Shown here piece by piece: positions 43,077 through 52,291 of a DNA stretch of 64,000 nt (position 1 is its first letter; the number at the start of each line of letters is the position of its first letter). The position numbers and the translations under genes were made by a program. This DNA is from Pseudomonas agarici (GTDB lineage: Bacteria > Pseudomonadota > Gammaproteobacteria > Pseudomonadales > Pseudomonadaceae): assembly GCF_900109755.1 (NCBI RefSeq), contig NZ_FOAR01000011.1, forward strand, positions 101,335 to 165,334, given 5' to 3'. The notes beneath the pieces are model-generated. The model saw nothing but the letters and a program-made list of their open reading frames with translations, did no database searches and was not told the DNA's origin.

Positions 43077-43337
43077 ATGGCCATTAGACACGACCGGCAA
43101 CGGGCCGACGAAATCAGCCTCTTGAGCCTTATTCCACCGACTGCGACGCGTTACAAAAACACTCAACTGACGGTCAAGGGCGGAGGTCATTCGCCATGGT
43201 ATCGATCGGTTTCGCTGGTTCCGGCCTACACCAGCGCCCGACCCTGTCCGTTCCGAAGCCCAAGGCCCACACCACCACTGTGGGAACGATCCGCCCGTCT
43301 CAAAACAAGCCGAGCTGACCACCGATCAGAGTGCTGA
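43077..43337 (+). CDS. Small unrecognised ORF downstream of the orphan hrp box
   Basis: 86 codons, starting at an ATG 101 bases after the hrp box with CGGAG 11 bases upstream, and running 38 bases past the polB stop on the other strand. The product is Arg/Pro/Ser-rich, without a Sec signal or membrane helix, beginning [21 protein letters not shown] do not recognise it. It could be a small secreted protein, the stub of a degraded effector, or a non-coding stretch of an HrpL-driven RNA. An 18-codon ORF at 43031 has a start nearer the box. Confidence 0.35.
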   Translation: MAIRHDRQRADEISLLSLIPPTATRYKNTQLTVKGGGHSPWYRSVSLVPAYTSARPCPFRSPRPTPPLWERSARLKTSRADHRSEC

Positions 43338-45672
43338 AATCGTCCTGCACGAACGGCAGGATCGCATCCGCCACCGGCTGCAGTTGCCGGGTGATGTAGT
43401 GGTCGTAATCGATCGGCGCACGCCGGACCTCGAGCGGTTCAGGTCCGGCCAGACTGATCACGTAACTGATCCAGCCACCATTCTGGTACTGCCGTGGACG
43501 TCCCTGGGCATCGTTGTACTCATCGGCCAATCGCGCCGCCCGCACATGGGGCGGGACGTTGCGTTGATAGTCAGCCAACTGCCGGCGCAGGCGCTTGCGG
43601 TACACCAGCAGCGCGTCCAGCTCGCCCGCCAGGGTTCGCCGCACATAATCGCGCACATAGTCCCGGTAAGGCTGGTGAGTGAAGATACGCAGGTACAGCT
43701 GCTGCTGGAACTCCTGAGCCAGCGGTGACCAGTCGCTGCGCACGGTCTCCAGGCCCTTGTAGACCATCTCTTGAGTGCCATCGGCTCGCGTGACCAGCCC
43801 GGCATAACGCTTCTTGCTGCCCTCTTCGGTACCGCGAATGGTCGGCATCAGGAAGCGGCTGAAGTGGGTTTCGAACTGCAACTCCAGAGCACTGGTCAGG
43901 CCGTGCTCCTGGCGCAGGTGCTCGCGCCACCAGTCGTTGACCCCGGTCACCAGCGAGCGGCCAATCCGCCCAGCCTCTTGCCGGTCATGGGCACGCTTGA
44001 GCCAGACGAAGGTCGAATCGGTGTCGCCATAGATCACCGTGTAGCCCTGGGCCTCGATCAGTTGCCGGGTACGGCGCATGATCTCGTGCCCGCGCAAGGT
44101 GATCGAGGATGCCAGCCGGGTATCGAAGAAACGGCAGCCGCTGGAACCGAGCACCCCGTAAAAGGCATTCATGATGATCTTCAGCGCCTGGGATAGCGGC
44201 GCATTGTGCTCGCGCTTGGCCGCCTCGCGCCCCTGCCAGACCGTCTCGACAATCGCCGGCAGACAATGCCGGGTGCGGGAAAACCGCGCCCCGCGAAAGC
44301 CCGCCACCGACTCGTTGTCCTCCGGATGGCGCAGGCCCTCGATCAAGCCTACCGGGTCGATCAGGAAGGTGCGGATGATCGACGGGTAAAGGCTCTTGTA
44401 GTCCAGCACCAGTACCGACTCGTACAGGCCAGGTTGGGAATTCATGACAAAACCGCCGGGGCTGGCTTCGGGCGTGCGCTCGCCGAGGTTGGGCGCGACG
44501 AAGCCCTGGCGATGCATCAGCGGCAGGTACAGGTGGGTAAAGGCCGCCACCGAACCACCGCTGCGGTCGGTAGGCAGGCCCGTGATGGTGGCGCGTTCGA
44601 GCAGGAAGCTCAGCAACTGGGTCTTGTCGAAGATCCGCGTCACCAGCTCGCAGTCCTTGAGGTTGTAGCGCGCCAGCGCGGGCTTGTCTTCGGCGAACAT
44701 GCGGTCGATCTCGTCCATGCGCTGGTAGGGATTGTCGATCGACTTGCCTTCGCCCAGCAGCTGTTGCGCCACGTATTCGAGGCTGAACGAGGCAAAGCTC
44801 CAGGTCGCCGAACGCAACGCCTCGATACCGTCGATGATCAGGCGCCCGGCGGCGGCGGCGAAGTAGTGAGTGTTACGCGCGCCGTTGTCCCGCCAGCCCA
44901 TGACATTGCCGTCGCGCCCCAAGCGCAGCGGCACTTTCAGGCGCTGGGCATGTTCATGCAAAACCCGCAGATCGAACTGCACCAGGTTCCAGCCGATGAT
45001 TCCATCGGGATCGTGGCGGTCCAACCATTCGTTGAGGGCCTCAAGCAGTTCGCCACGGCTCTGGCGATAGTCGAGCTTGAAATCCAGTTCGCCAGCCTCG
45101 CCGTTTTCCGGCCCGAGCATGTACACCTGGCGTTCGCCGCAACCTTGCAGAGCAATGGAATACAGGTCGCCCTGCATAGTCGTCTCGATATCCAGGGACA
45201 CCAGCCGCAACCGTGGTCGATAGTTCGGCGCTGGCCTCATCTGGGTGTCGAGCAGCGGCCCAGCGCCGTGCACCGTACCGCCGAACAGCACCGGCGCGGT
45301 GATAAAGCGCTCCATCAGATAGCGCTCAGGCGGACGAATATCGGCTTCGTAGACATCCACGCCGGCTGATCGCAGTAGTTTCTCGATATTTATCAGCTGT
45401 CGATGTTGCTGGCAGTAGACGCCGAGTACCGGGCGGTGATGAAAATCCAGCAATTGCAGCGGGCGCAACTCGACGCCGCGCTCGTTGCGCAACAGGATTT
45501 CGGCGCGTTCGCGCTGGGCAACGGGGATAAAAGCAACCGAGGGTTGCGGCGGCAGGCGGACATGGCGCGGCCCGTCATCGGTCGCCAGCCAGAACTCGAC
45601 CTGCGTCCCCACGGGGGTGTCGCGCCAATGCCGGGTCAGGACAAAACCCTGCTGTAGATCCACCACCGCCAC
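43300..45672 (-). CDS. polB: DNA polymerase II (family B)
   Basis: 790 residues, the usual length for PolB. The exonuclease domain has the Exo I motif LVSLDIETT; the polymerase domain has [14 protein letters not shown] (motif A), [15 protein letters not shown] (motif B) and [11 protein letters not shown] (motif C with both catalytic aspartates). It performs translesion synthesis and replication restart and is usually SOS-induced. A LexA-box-like element was not evident to me. It marks the return to core chromosome right of the T3SS. Confidence 0.96.
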   Translation of the reverse strand: MAVVDLQQGFVLTRHWRDTPVGTQVEFWLATDDGPRHVRLPPQPSVAFIPVAQRERAEILLRNERGVELRPLQLLDFHHRPVLGVYCQQHRQLINIEKLLRSAGVDVYEADIRPPERYLMERFITAPVLFGGTVHGAGPLLDTQMRPAPNYRPRLRLVSLDIETTMQGDLYSIALQGCGERQVYMLGPENGEAGELDFKLDYRQSRGELLEALNEWLDRHDPDGIIGWNLVQFDLRVLHEHAQRLKVPLRLGRDGNVMGWRDNGARNTHYFAAAAGRLIIDGIEALRSATWSFASFSLEYVAQQLLGEGKSIDNPYQRMDEIDRMFAEDKPALARYNLKDCELVTRIFDKTQLLSFLLERATITGLPTDRSGGSVAAFTHLYLPLMHRQGFVAPNLGERTPEASPGGFVMNSQPGLYESVLVLDYKSLYPSIIRTFLIDPVGLIEGLRHPEDNESVAGFRGARFSRTRHCLPAIVETVWQGREAAKREHNAPLSQALKIIMNAFYGVLGSSGCRFFDTRLASSITLRGHEIMRRTRQLIEAQGYTVIYGDTDSTFVWLKRAHDRQEAGRIGRSLVTGVNDWWREHLRQEHGLTSALELQFETHFSRFLMPTIRGTEEGSKKRYAGLVTRADGTQEMVYKGLETVRSDWSPLAQEFQQQLYLRIFTHQPYRDYVRDYVRRTLAGELDALLVYRKRLRRQLADYQRNVPPHVRAARLADEYNDAQGRPRQYQNGGWISYVISLAGPEPLEVRRAPIDYDHYITRQLQPVADAILPFVQDDFSTLIGGQLGLF

Positions 45673-45731
45673 CTCAAAACTGTTTCTGGGCGGTAATTCT
45701 ACTCGTCATTGCCTGCCAGGGAGCCCTTCTC

Positions 45732-46715
45732 TCACGCCCTTTGTACACCTTCCAGTTGCTGGGGGACATGACCCCAGTCATGGGCACCGATCACGCGCCC
45801 CCTACGCACCTGAGCCTCCCACCAGATCACCCGCAACAGCGGCAGGCGCGTCGAGATCAGGATTGCCTGTCGTGCATCGCTTTCGACAAAGTGCGTGCAG
45901 CCCAGTTGCAACGCCGCCGTCGCCTTGTGGGCAGATACCTGTTCCAGACTGTCGTCGTGGGTGGAAACATCGCGCATCAGCAGCGAAATCCCGCTATAAC
46001 CGTGTAGGTCGAGCCAATGCTGGGTGCGCGCTCGGTCCATCTCCGGACGCCCGGTGATAATTGCCCTGACCCGTGACAAGGCCAACCAGGCCGGGGGATC
46101 GAACGGCTCCAGGCGGTCTCGCTCACGTAATGCCTGATGCAGGTCGGCGGCATAACGCTGCCGAGCAATATCCGGCAACAGGATACCGTCGAGGTCGATG
46201 CCGTAGGTTTCGTAGTCGTGATCGTCGCCCACCGGCCCGGTCTGCCCGCCGGCGGTGGCCTGCCAGCGAGCACGGTATTCAGCGGTGTGGGAATGGCGTT
46301 CCCAAGGAAACAGCAGGAACGCGCCACGGCCATCGAGGGTGTAGTCCGGACGAATACGGCTGAGGTCGTCGAAACCCGCAGTCATGGTTTTCAGGGACAA
46401 GCCATGACCTTGTAGGAATTCGATACAGTCGGCGAGGGTATATCCGGCACCGGCGATGTCCTCGCACAGCAACACTTTGCTGCCCGGTGCGGGTATCGGC
46501 AACGACGAATCCCATCTGACGAGGCGACTGCCACGCTCATAGCGCAGGAAGGCCGGCATCAGACCGGTGGCGTGCGACACCATCAGCGCCAGCGGCGCCC
46601 CACCGCGTAGAATGCCCACCACACAGGCGAAGGCTTCGTCGGCCAGCCGAGAGCGCAGCGAAGCGACCCAACGGTCCAGTTGTTCATAGGAGAACGGCAG
46701 TACAGGCTTATCCAT
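45732..46715 (-). CDS. Phosphoribosyltransferase-HAD fusion protein
   Basis: 327 residues with two readable halves. Residues 25-110 resemble a type I phosphoribosyltransferase, with VVGILRGGAPLALMVSHATG and a PRPP-loop-like VLLCEDIAGAGYTL at 81-94. Residues 170-320 resemble a HAD-type phosphatase: YGIDLDGILLPD with Asp174 and Asp176, then IITGRPEMDR. The combination is reminiscent of genes for unusual nucleotide metabolism in some tellurite/stress islands. Here it stands beside polB, and no partner genes are visible. Function unknown; domain calls are by eye. Confidence 0.65.
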   Translation of the reverse strand: MDKPVLPFSYEQLDRWVASLRSRLADEAFACVVGILRGGAPLALMVSHATGLMPAFLRYERGSRLVRWDSSLPIPAPGSKVLLCEDIAGAGYTLADCIEFLQGHGLSLKTMTAGFDDLSRIRPDYTLDGRGAFLLFPWERHSHTAEYRARWQATAGGQTGPVGDDHDYETYGIDLDGILLPDIARQRYAADLHQALRERDRLEPFDPPAWLALSRVRAIITGRPEMDRARTQHWLDLHGYSGISLLMRDVSTHDDSLEQVSAHKATAALQLGCTHFVESDARQAILISTRLPLLRVIWWEAQVRRGRVIGAHDWGHVPQQLEGVQRA

Positions 46716-47083
46716 AAGCAGGTCACATCGAGTCCCGGTCCAGGTTAATATCGGTGCCTAATGGCACGGCACGCTCAAGTGTGCGCAGCTTGTGGCACGG
46801 TCTTATGGAGCGTATCGGGGGCAGTCTAGACGCTTTCGGCACCCTGACTCGGGCATCGATCGGAAAATTCCGCAGATTACCGTCGCGCGACTCATCGGGC
46901 ATCGCGCGCTCTTGGGTCCGCCTATTGAAGTCGGCACGCTACATTGATCAGGCGGTCCAGCAGAAGTGATAGTACGTGACGCGCTCATTACGTCGGGTGT
47001 TGAGCGGACAACCTTTGAGCGCAGCGTTTATTTCATCCACGGAAAAACCAAAGGCCCGCCCGACGCGAGCCTTCGAAAAAACG
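46716..47083. other. Intergenic region between mmsB and the fusion gene
   Basis: 368 bases. It holds the mmsAB terminator at 47043-47073. A plus-strand frame at 46754-46969 (71 codons) has no ribosome site and no recognisable product; I do not support it as a gene. Confidence 0.6.
47043..47073 (-). terminator. Rho-independent terminator of mmsAB
   Basis: Nine-base arms AAGGCCCGC (47051-47059) and GCGAGCCTT (47065-47073) with one G-U pair and a 5-base loop; on the minus strand a run of five T follows at 47043-47047. It begins 11 bases after the mmsB stop. Confidence 0.8.
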
Positions 47084-47971
47084 TTACTCGGGCTTGCGAT
47101 AACTATTGATGATCGCCGAGAAGTCCTTGCCACCCTCCCCGCGCAAACTCATGGCCTGGTACAACTGCTGCGCCACGGCACCCAGTACCACCGGTTGGTG
47201 GACCTGTCGTGCGGCCTCGGTGGCGAGCCCCAAGTCCTTGAGCATTAACTCGGCACCAAAACCCCCGGTATAACCCCGCGAAGCCGGCGCCGTATCGATG
47301 ATCCCTGGCCATGGGTTGTAGGTATCGGAACTCCAGCAGCGCCCGGTGGAGCTGTTGATCACACCGGCCAGCACCTGGGTGTCGATCCCCAACGCGGCGC
47401 CCAGGGCCATGGCTTCGCTGACACCGACCATGGAAATGCCCAGCAGCAGATTATTGCAGATCTTGGCGATCTGCCCGGTGCCGACTTCGCCACAATGAAC
47501 GATATTGCGCCCCATTTGTGCCAGCACCGGTTGTAGGGTCGCGAACAGTTCCTTCGATGCACCGACCATGAAAGTCAGGGTACCGGCTGCGGCACCGCCG
47601 GTACCGCCGGACACCGGCGCATCGGCCATGGCCACACCTTGTTTCGCGGCGACGGCGGCGACATCCTTGGCGGTCTGCGGGTCGATGGTGCTGCAGTCCA
47701 GCGCCGGTACACCACTGGCGATACCCGCCAGGATACCGTCTTCGCTCAGCCAGACACTGCGCACATGGGTGGCGGCCGGGAGCATGGTGATCACTAGCTC
47801 GCTGCCCTGTGCCGCGATTTTCGGCGATTGGCTGATTGTCCCGCCCAAGGCCGCCAGTTCCTCCAACACGGTCTTGTTCAGGTCGAACAGGTTAAGGCTG
47901 TGCCCGGCCTTGATCAGGTTGCGCGCCATCGGCGCGCCCATGTTGCCCAGCCCGATAAATGCGATCTTCAT
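47084..47971 (-). CDS. mmsB: 3-hydroxyisobutyrate dehydrogenase
   Basis: 295 residues. N-terminal Rossmann start IAFIGLGNMGAPMARNLIKA, substrate motif DAPVSGGTGGAAAGTLTFMV, and catalytic-Lys region GTGQIAKICNNLLLGISMVG are the classic 3-hydroxyisobutyrate dehydrogenase marks. It oxidises 3-hydroxyisobutyrate to methylmalonate semialdehyde in valine breakdown, and MmsA next door takes the product on. It is co-transcribed with mmsA (14-base gap) and ends at a terminator. Confidence 0.95.
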   Translation of the reverse strand: MKIAFIGLGNMGAPMARNLIKAGHSLNLFDLNKTVLEELAALGGTISQSPKIAAQGSELVITMLPAATHVRSVWLSEDGILAGIASGVPALDCSTIDPQTAKDVAAVAAKQGVAMADAPVSGGTGGAAAGTLTFMVGASKELFATLQPVLAQMGRNIVHCGEVGTGQIAKICNNLLLGISMVGVSEAMALGAALGIDTQVLAGVINSSTGRCWSSDTYNPWPGIIDTAPASRGYTGGFGAELMLKDLGLATEAARQVHQPVVLGAVAQQLYQAMSLRGEGGKDFSAIINSYRKPE

Positions 47972-47985
47972 GGCCTGTCCCTTCT

Positions 47986-49509
47986 TCAGCGCAGATTGAT
48001 GGTGGTGTTCACACCGTGATTAGCGGTGTCATCGTCGAACCAGCGACTGGTGACTGTCTTGGTCTGAGTGTAGAACTGCACCACCTGCTTGCCGTAAGGG
48101 CCCAGATCGCCGAGTTTGGAACCGCGTGAACCGGTGAAACTGAAGAACGGCACCGGCACCGGAATCGGGATATTGATTCCTACCTGGCCGACGTCGATTT
48201 CGCTCTGGAACTTGCGCGCCGACGCACCGCTCTGGGTAAACAGGCCGGTGCCGTTGCCGAACGGATTCGCATTGACCAGGGCAATCGCCTCATCGAGGGT
48301 GGCGACTTCCAGCACTACCAATACCGGACCGAAAATTTCCTGGGTGTAGATCTGCATCTCGGTGGTTACCCCGGAAAACAGGGTCGGACCGACGAAGTTA
48401 CCGTGCTCGAAGCCCGGCACCCGGATATCGCGACCATCCAGCTCCAACCGGGCACCTTCCTTGATCCCGCTTTCGATCAGGCCCAGCACGCGCGCTTTCG
48501 CCTTCTTGGAAATCAGCGGACCGACATCGGTGCCCGGCTCGCTACCGGCGTTGACCTTGAGCTTCTGCGCCAGGGCCTTAAGGTCCGGCAGCCATTGTTT
48601 CGCCGCGCCCACCAGCACCACCACAGAGGTGGCCATGCAGCGTTGGCCGGCAGCGCCGAAACCGGCACCGACCAAAGCGTTGAGGGTCTGTTCGCGGTTG
48701 GCATCGGGCAGCACCACCACATGGTTCTTCGCGCCCATCATCGACTGCACGCGCTTGCCGTGGCGACCGGCGAGGTCGTACACATGAGTACCGACCGCGG
48801 TCGAACCGACAAAGGACACCGCCTTGATGTCATTGTGGGTGCACAGCGTATCGACCACATCCTTGCCGCCGTGCACCACGTTCAGCACTCCTGGCGGTAT
48901 TCCGGCTTCCAGCGCCAGTTCCACTAGCAGCAACGTCGACAGGGGGTCCTGCTCAGAGGGTTTGAGCACGAAAGTGTTGCCGCAGGCAATCGCCATCGGG
49001 AACATCCACAGCGGAATCATCGCCGGGAAGTTGAACGGGGTAATCCCGGCGCAGACGCCGATGGGTTGGCGCAGGGTGTAGGTGTCGACACCGCCAGCGA
49101 CGTTCTCGGCGAACTCGCCCATTTGTAGGGTGCCGATGGAACAGGCGTGTTCCACCACTTCCAGGCCGCGAAAAATATCGCCCTCGGCGTCGGCGATGGT
49201 TTTGCCCTGCTCGGCGCTGAGGACCATGGCGATACGCTTGGCGTGTTCGCGGATCAGTGCCTGCAACTTGAGCATGATGCGCATACGGGCACCGATCGGA
49301 GTCAGCTTCCAGGTCTGAAAGGCCCGCTGCGCGGCGGCAATGGCGGCCTCGACTTCATCGACGGTGGCGAACGGGACCTTGGCCAGGACTTCCTGGGTCG
49401 CCGGATTGACAATGTCATGCCATTCACTGGTTTTGGATTCGACCCACTCGCCATCGATCAGCAATCTAGCGGTCTTGAGAGTAGCGTCAGGCTTGAGAGA
49501 AACGTTCAT
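47986..49509 (-). CDS. mmsA: Methylmalonate-semialdehyde dehydrogenase (acylating)
   Basis: 507 residues from the ATG at 49509 (AGGAG seven bases upstream); an upstream ATG at 49662 would reach into the divergent regulator. ALDH family motifs are seen: [34 protein letters not shown] with the catalytic Cys, and [20 protein letters not shown]. It converts methylmalonate semialdehyde to propionyl-CoA in valine and inositol catabolism. Confidence 0.96.
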   Translation of the reverse strand: MNVSLKPDATLKTARLLIDGEWVESKTSEWHDIVNPATQEVLAKVPFATVDEVEAAIAAAQRAFQTWKLTPIGARMRIMLKLQALIREHAKRIAMVLSAEQGKTIADAEGDIFRGLEVVEHACSIGTLQMGEFAENVAGGVDTYTLRQPIGVCAGITPFNFPAMIPLWMFPMAIACGNTFVLKPSEQDPLSTLLLVELALEAGIPPGVLNVVHGGKDVVDTLCTHNDIKAVSFVGSTAVGTHVYDLAGRHGKRVQSMMGAKNHVVVLPDANREQTLNALVGAGFGAAGQRCMATSVVVLVGAAKQWLPDLKALAQKLKVNAGSEPGTDVGPLISKKAKARVLGLIESGIKEGARLELDGRDIRVPGFEHGNFVGPTLFSGVTTEMQIYTQEIFGPVLVVLEVATLDEAIALVNANPFGNGTGLFTQSGASARKFQSEIDVGQVGINIPIPVPVPFFSFTGSRGSKLGDLGPYGKQVVQFYTQTKTVTSRWFDDDTANHGVNTTINLR

Positions 49510-49656
49510 GGAAGTCTCCTGAATGATTATTGTAGGGACGAATCCTGGGAGCGTGTCCGACGCGGGCACGGCAGCACCCGAACATGGTGACCGGACTGTT
49601 TTTGGAGTATAGGTGTGCATTCCTCTAATAAAAACGCACATAAAAACCGGATCAAC

Positions 49657-50601
49657 ATGCAAAAAAACATCACGTTGGGTTCATTGAACTGGGACGACCT
49701 GAAGTTTTTCCTCGAGGTCGCTCGAACCCGCAAGGCCAGCAGCGCGGCTAAGCGCCTGGCGGTGGACTACACCACGGTGTCGCGGCGCATCGGCTCGTTG
49801 GAGGTGGCACTCAGCACCTTACTGTTCGAGAAATCGCGGACCAACGGTTTTGTCCTGACCGCCGAAGGCCAGCGCCTGCTGGGCTACGCCGAGTCCATCG
49901 AAAGCACCTTGCACATGGCCTGCGAGCAGGTTTCCGGTTCCGGCGTGGCGCTTTCAGGGCATGTGCGCATGGGCTGTACCGAAGGCTTCGGCAGCTTTTT
50001 CATCACCCCACAACTGAGTCATTTCGTCGAAGCTTACCCGGCGATTTCCGTCGACATCCTGCCGCTGCCCCACTTCATCAGCCTGTCCAAGCGCGAGGCG
50101 GATATCGTCATTGCGTTGGAGCGCCCGGAGCACGGGCCATACGTCTGCTGCAAACTCTGCGACTACCGCTTGCAGCTATACGCGACCCGGGAATACCTCG
50201 ACCAGCACCCGGCGATCCGCCGCGCCAGCGACCTGGGGCGGCATCGTTTTGTCAGTTATGTCGACGACCTGGCCTTCAGCAACGAGTTGCTGTACCTGGC
50301 GAATGTCCTGCCCAGTGCCGCCGCCAGCCTGCGCAGCACCAGCGTGATCGCCCAATTTGTCGCGGCGCAGCAGGGCCACGCCCTGGCGATCCTGCCATGC
50401 TTCCTGGCGGCCCAGGACCCACGCCTGCTACCGGTGCTGCCCGATGAGGTGAGTGTCACCCGGCAGTTCTGGATGTACTGCCGCGAGGACCTGCGCAAGC
50501 TCAAGCGGATCACCCTGCTGTGGGATTACATCAGGGAGGTGACCGAGCTGAATCACCCGTTGTTGCTGGGCGAAACGCGGGAGCTGCGGTTTGCGGATTG
50601 A
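49657..50601 (+). CDS. LysR-family regulator divergent from mmsAB
   Basis: 314 residues from the ATG at 49657; an ATG at 49615 would add 14 residues and neither has a clear ribosome site. The helix-turn-helix is [20 protein letters not shown], then [20 protein letters not shown]; a LysR ligand domain follows. It is divergent from mmsA with a 147-base gap and most likely controls it. P. aeruginosa uses an AraC-type MmsR, so a LysR here is the alternative found in many fluorescent pseudomonads. Confidence 0.9.
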   Translation: MQKNITLGSLNWDDLKFFLEVARTRKASSAAKRLAVDYTTVSRRIGSLEVALSTLLFEKSRTNGFVLTAEGQRLLGYAESIESTLHMACEQVSGSGVALSGHVRMGCTEGFGSFFITPQLSHFVEAYPAISVDILPLPHFISLSKREADIVIALERPEHGPYVCCKLCDYRLQLYATREYLDQHPAIRRASDLGRHRFVSYVDDLAFSNELLYLANVLPSAAASLRSTSVIAQFVAAQQGHALAILPCFLAAQDPRLLPVLPDEVSVTRQFWMYCREDLRKLKRITLLWDYIREVTELNHPLLLGETRELRFAD

Positions 50602-50826
50602 GTGTCTACAAAGGATAACCTAGTGGCCTGTGTGGCAATGGCTTGTGACATCACTTGTAATAATCGAAATGATCCTCGGACTAAATAGGAATCGTTGCGT
50701 GGCGAGTGTTACTCGAGATCGACTTTTCTGACGACATGTCAGTGACCTCCTTTTAACCTGGTAGGGGGTCTAAAGCCAGAATCGCCGAAAATTCCGTTGC
50801 CCCATAAGGCTAAACCATGTTGCGCA

Positions 50827-50848
50827 AATGTAATTTATAAACTACATT
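50827..50848. promoter_or_regulatory. Operator-like palindrome of the toxin-antitoxin operon
   Basis: AATGTA-N10-TACATT around a self-complementary TTTATAAA core; 22 bases with only one mismatched pair. It ends seven bases before the toxin ATG and would be the HigA-type autorepression site. Confidence 0.65.
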
Positions 50849-50854
50849 ACGCCT

Positions 50855-51052
50855 ATGAAAACGATCAAGCAAACCGCCACGTTCTTGACCTGGGAGCGCA
50901 AGCTTAAGGACCATCGCGCTAAGGCGATTATTGCGGCTCGAGTTTTCCGAGTTGCCAACGGTCTGTTGCTATGCGGCGGCGACAAAGGCAGTCAAACCCG
51001 CGATATTGAAACCGCCAAGTTACTAGCTAGTCAGTGGGGTGAAGATGAATGA
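50855..51052 (+). pseudogene. HigB/RelE-superfamily toxin with an internal in-frame deletion
   Basis: 65 codons. The N-terminal part (MKTIKQTATFLTWERKLKDH, AKAIIAARVFRVANGL) and the C-terminal part (LLCGGDKGSQTRDIETAKLL) match the two ends of the roughly 95-100-residue HigB-like toxins. The middle, normally a GDV...GVSELRIHYGPGYRVYF-type stretch of beta-strands with key basic residues, is missing, and the frame is kept. The protein probably has no toxic RNase activity. Its stop overlaps the antitoxin start (ATGA), as in intact pairs. Confidence 0.75.
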
Positions 51053-51342
51053 AAGAGCCAATCTATGATTACGATCCAGCGGTAGCACTGACCGACCCTG
51101 AATCCATTGCAGTCTTTCTGACTGATGCTTTCGAGACCGCAGACGCGGCCTTTATCGCCCAGGCGCTAGGGGTGGTCGCCCGTGCTAAAGGCATGACGGA
51201 ACTTGCAAAAGAGTCCGGGCTATCGCGCGAACAGCTTTACCGCTCGTTCAGCGCAAAGGGTAATCCGACTTTGAAAACCATGTTGGCTGTAATGCGCGCT
51301 ATGGGCCTCGATCTAACAGCCCGGCAGCATGTACACCCTTAA
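51049..51342 (+). CDS. HigA-like antitoxin (addiction-module antidote family)
   Basis: 97 residues: an N-terminal toxin-contact region (YDPAVALTDPESIAVFLTDA) and a C-terminal Cro-type helix-turn-helix (MTELAKESGLSREQLYRSFS, GNPTLKTMLAVMRAMGL). Complete and typical in length. It should repress its own promoter through the palindrome at 50827-50848. With the toxin broken, it may persist only as a repressor. Confidence 0.88.
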   Translation: MKEPIYDYDPAVALTDPESIAVFLTDAFETADAAFIAQALGVVARAKGMTELAKESGLSREQLYRSFSAKGNPTLKTMLAVMRAMGLDLTARQHVHP

Positions 51343-51514
51343 CAACAGATATTGTGGAGTTGAGAATATGGATAGCAACGAGGCTTACCACATGATGATT
51401 GTCGGTAACAAAACAACGACGTTTCTGAGGGCCTAGCCGATGCAACCGGCGTTGTTCTGACTATTCGGCAACTCCAGAGCTTTTGCAAGGTCACGGCAGC
51501 TCAAGGCCTCGTTT

Positions 51515-51784
51515 AGCGAAAGTGGCGGTTGCTACGGCGGTCGTCCGCTGCGTAAAGCCCCGCACGTCAGAGGGATGGAGATAGGTCTTTATAAAGTCCG
51601 CTGTTTGATGCGAACCAACGGCTTGCGCTCGGCCTGCAAACGCAAACTTGTGCATACAACCGATAGTCATCAGGACTTGCCGATTGCCGAGAATGTATTG
51701 AATCGCCAGTTCGAGCCCGAGACGGTGAACAAGGCATGGGTGGCAGACGTGACCTCCATCCGAACCCGCGGTTACTGGGACACT
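51515..51784 (+). pseudogene. IS3-family transposase (orfB) remnant
   Basis: An open frame reading SESGGCYGGRPLRKAPHVRG, then GLYKVRCLMRTNGLRSACKR, then TTDSHQDLPIAENVLNRQFE and VNKAWVADVTSIRTRGYW. This is the region before and including the first catalytic Asp of IS3/IS150-type transposases. It has no proper start or orfA and stops matching at about 51780, where it meets the end of yfiB on the other strand. Inverted repeats are not visible. A decayed insertion next to a decayed toxin gene marks an unstable spot. Confidence 0.7.
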
Positions 51785-52287
51785 CAGTCAACAATCACCA
51801 CGATCGACACCCGGCGATTCTCCGTGCGCCCGGCCGCCGTATCGTTGAAGGCCACCGGCTGGCGGCTGCCCAGGCCACGAGTCTCGATGTTTTCCTGCTT
51901 CATGCCAGTCTGCGCCAACACTGTCGCCACGCTGTTGGCGCGCCGCACGGAGAGCTGTTGGTTGTAGGCCTCCTGGCCCGACGCATCGGTGTGACCGTCA
52001 ATTCGCACACGCTGGATATCCACGCTGATCAAAGCCTTGGCGATGCGTTCGACGATATCGTGGCTTTCCCGGTTCAGCACTCCCAAGTCACGGCCAAACA
52101 ACACCTTGCCCGACAGGCCGAAGGCCCAGCCTTCATCCGTCAGTTCAAAACCCTGCAGCTTGAGAACGGCAATCTGCGCCGGGTTCGGGCCTTTTTGCGG
52201 GGCGGTCTGGCAGCCGGCCAGAGCCAGCAATGCGGTGAACAGGACCATGCCGAAAAATCGTAGAGAACATTGGATCAATGTGGACAA
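51784..52287 (-). CDS. yfiB: YfiB-like OmpA-domain lipoprotein
   Basis: 167 residues. Lipoprotein signal with Cys26 in LLALAGC, then an OmpA-type peptidoglycan-binding domain with the hallmark IDGHTDASGQEAYNQQLSVR and ANSVATVLAQTGM. In Pseudomonas YfiB in the outer membrane sequesters YfiR and so switches on YfiN. Third gene of the yfiR-yfiN-yfiB operon, four bases after yfiN. The transposase remnant abuts its 3' end. Confidence 0.92.
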   Translation of the reverse strand: MSTLIQCSLRFFGMVLFTALLALAGCQTAPQKGPNPAQIAVLKLQGFELTDEGWAFGLSGKVLFGRDLGVLNRESHDIVERIAKALISVDIQRVRIDGHTDASGQEAYNQQLSVRRANSVATVLAQTGMKQENIETRGLGSRQPVAFNDTAAGRTENRRVSIVVIVD

Positions 52288-52291
52288 CGGT

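Noticed and set aside
43190..43222. GGAACC on the minus strand before polB's 3' end
   Set aside because: At the right distance the sequence is CCAT, not CCAC, and no gene follows in that direction.
44206..45369. 387-codon plus-strand frame opposite polB
   Set aside because: Antisense shadow of the polymerase gene.
46754..46969. 71-codon plus-strand ORF upstream of the fusion gene
   Set aside because: No ribosome site, no family resemblance, overlaps the likely promoter region of the neighbouring gene.
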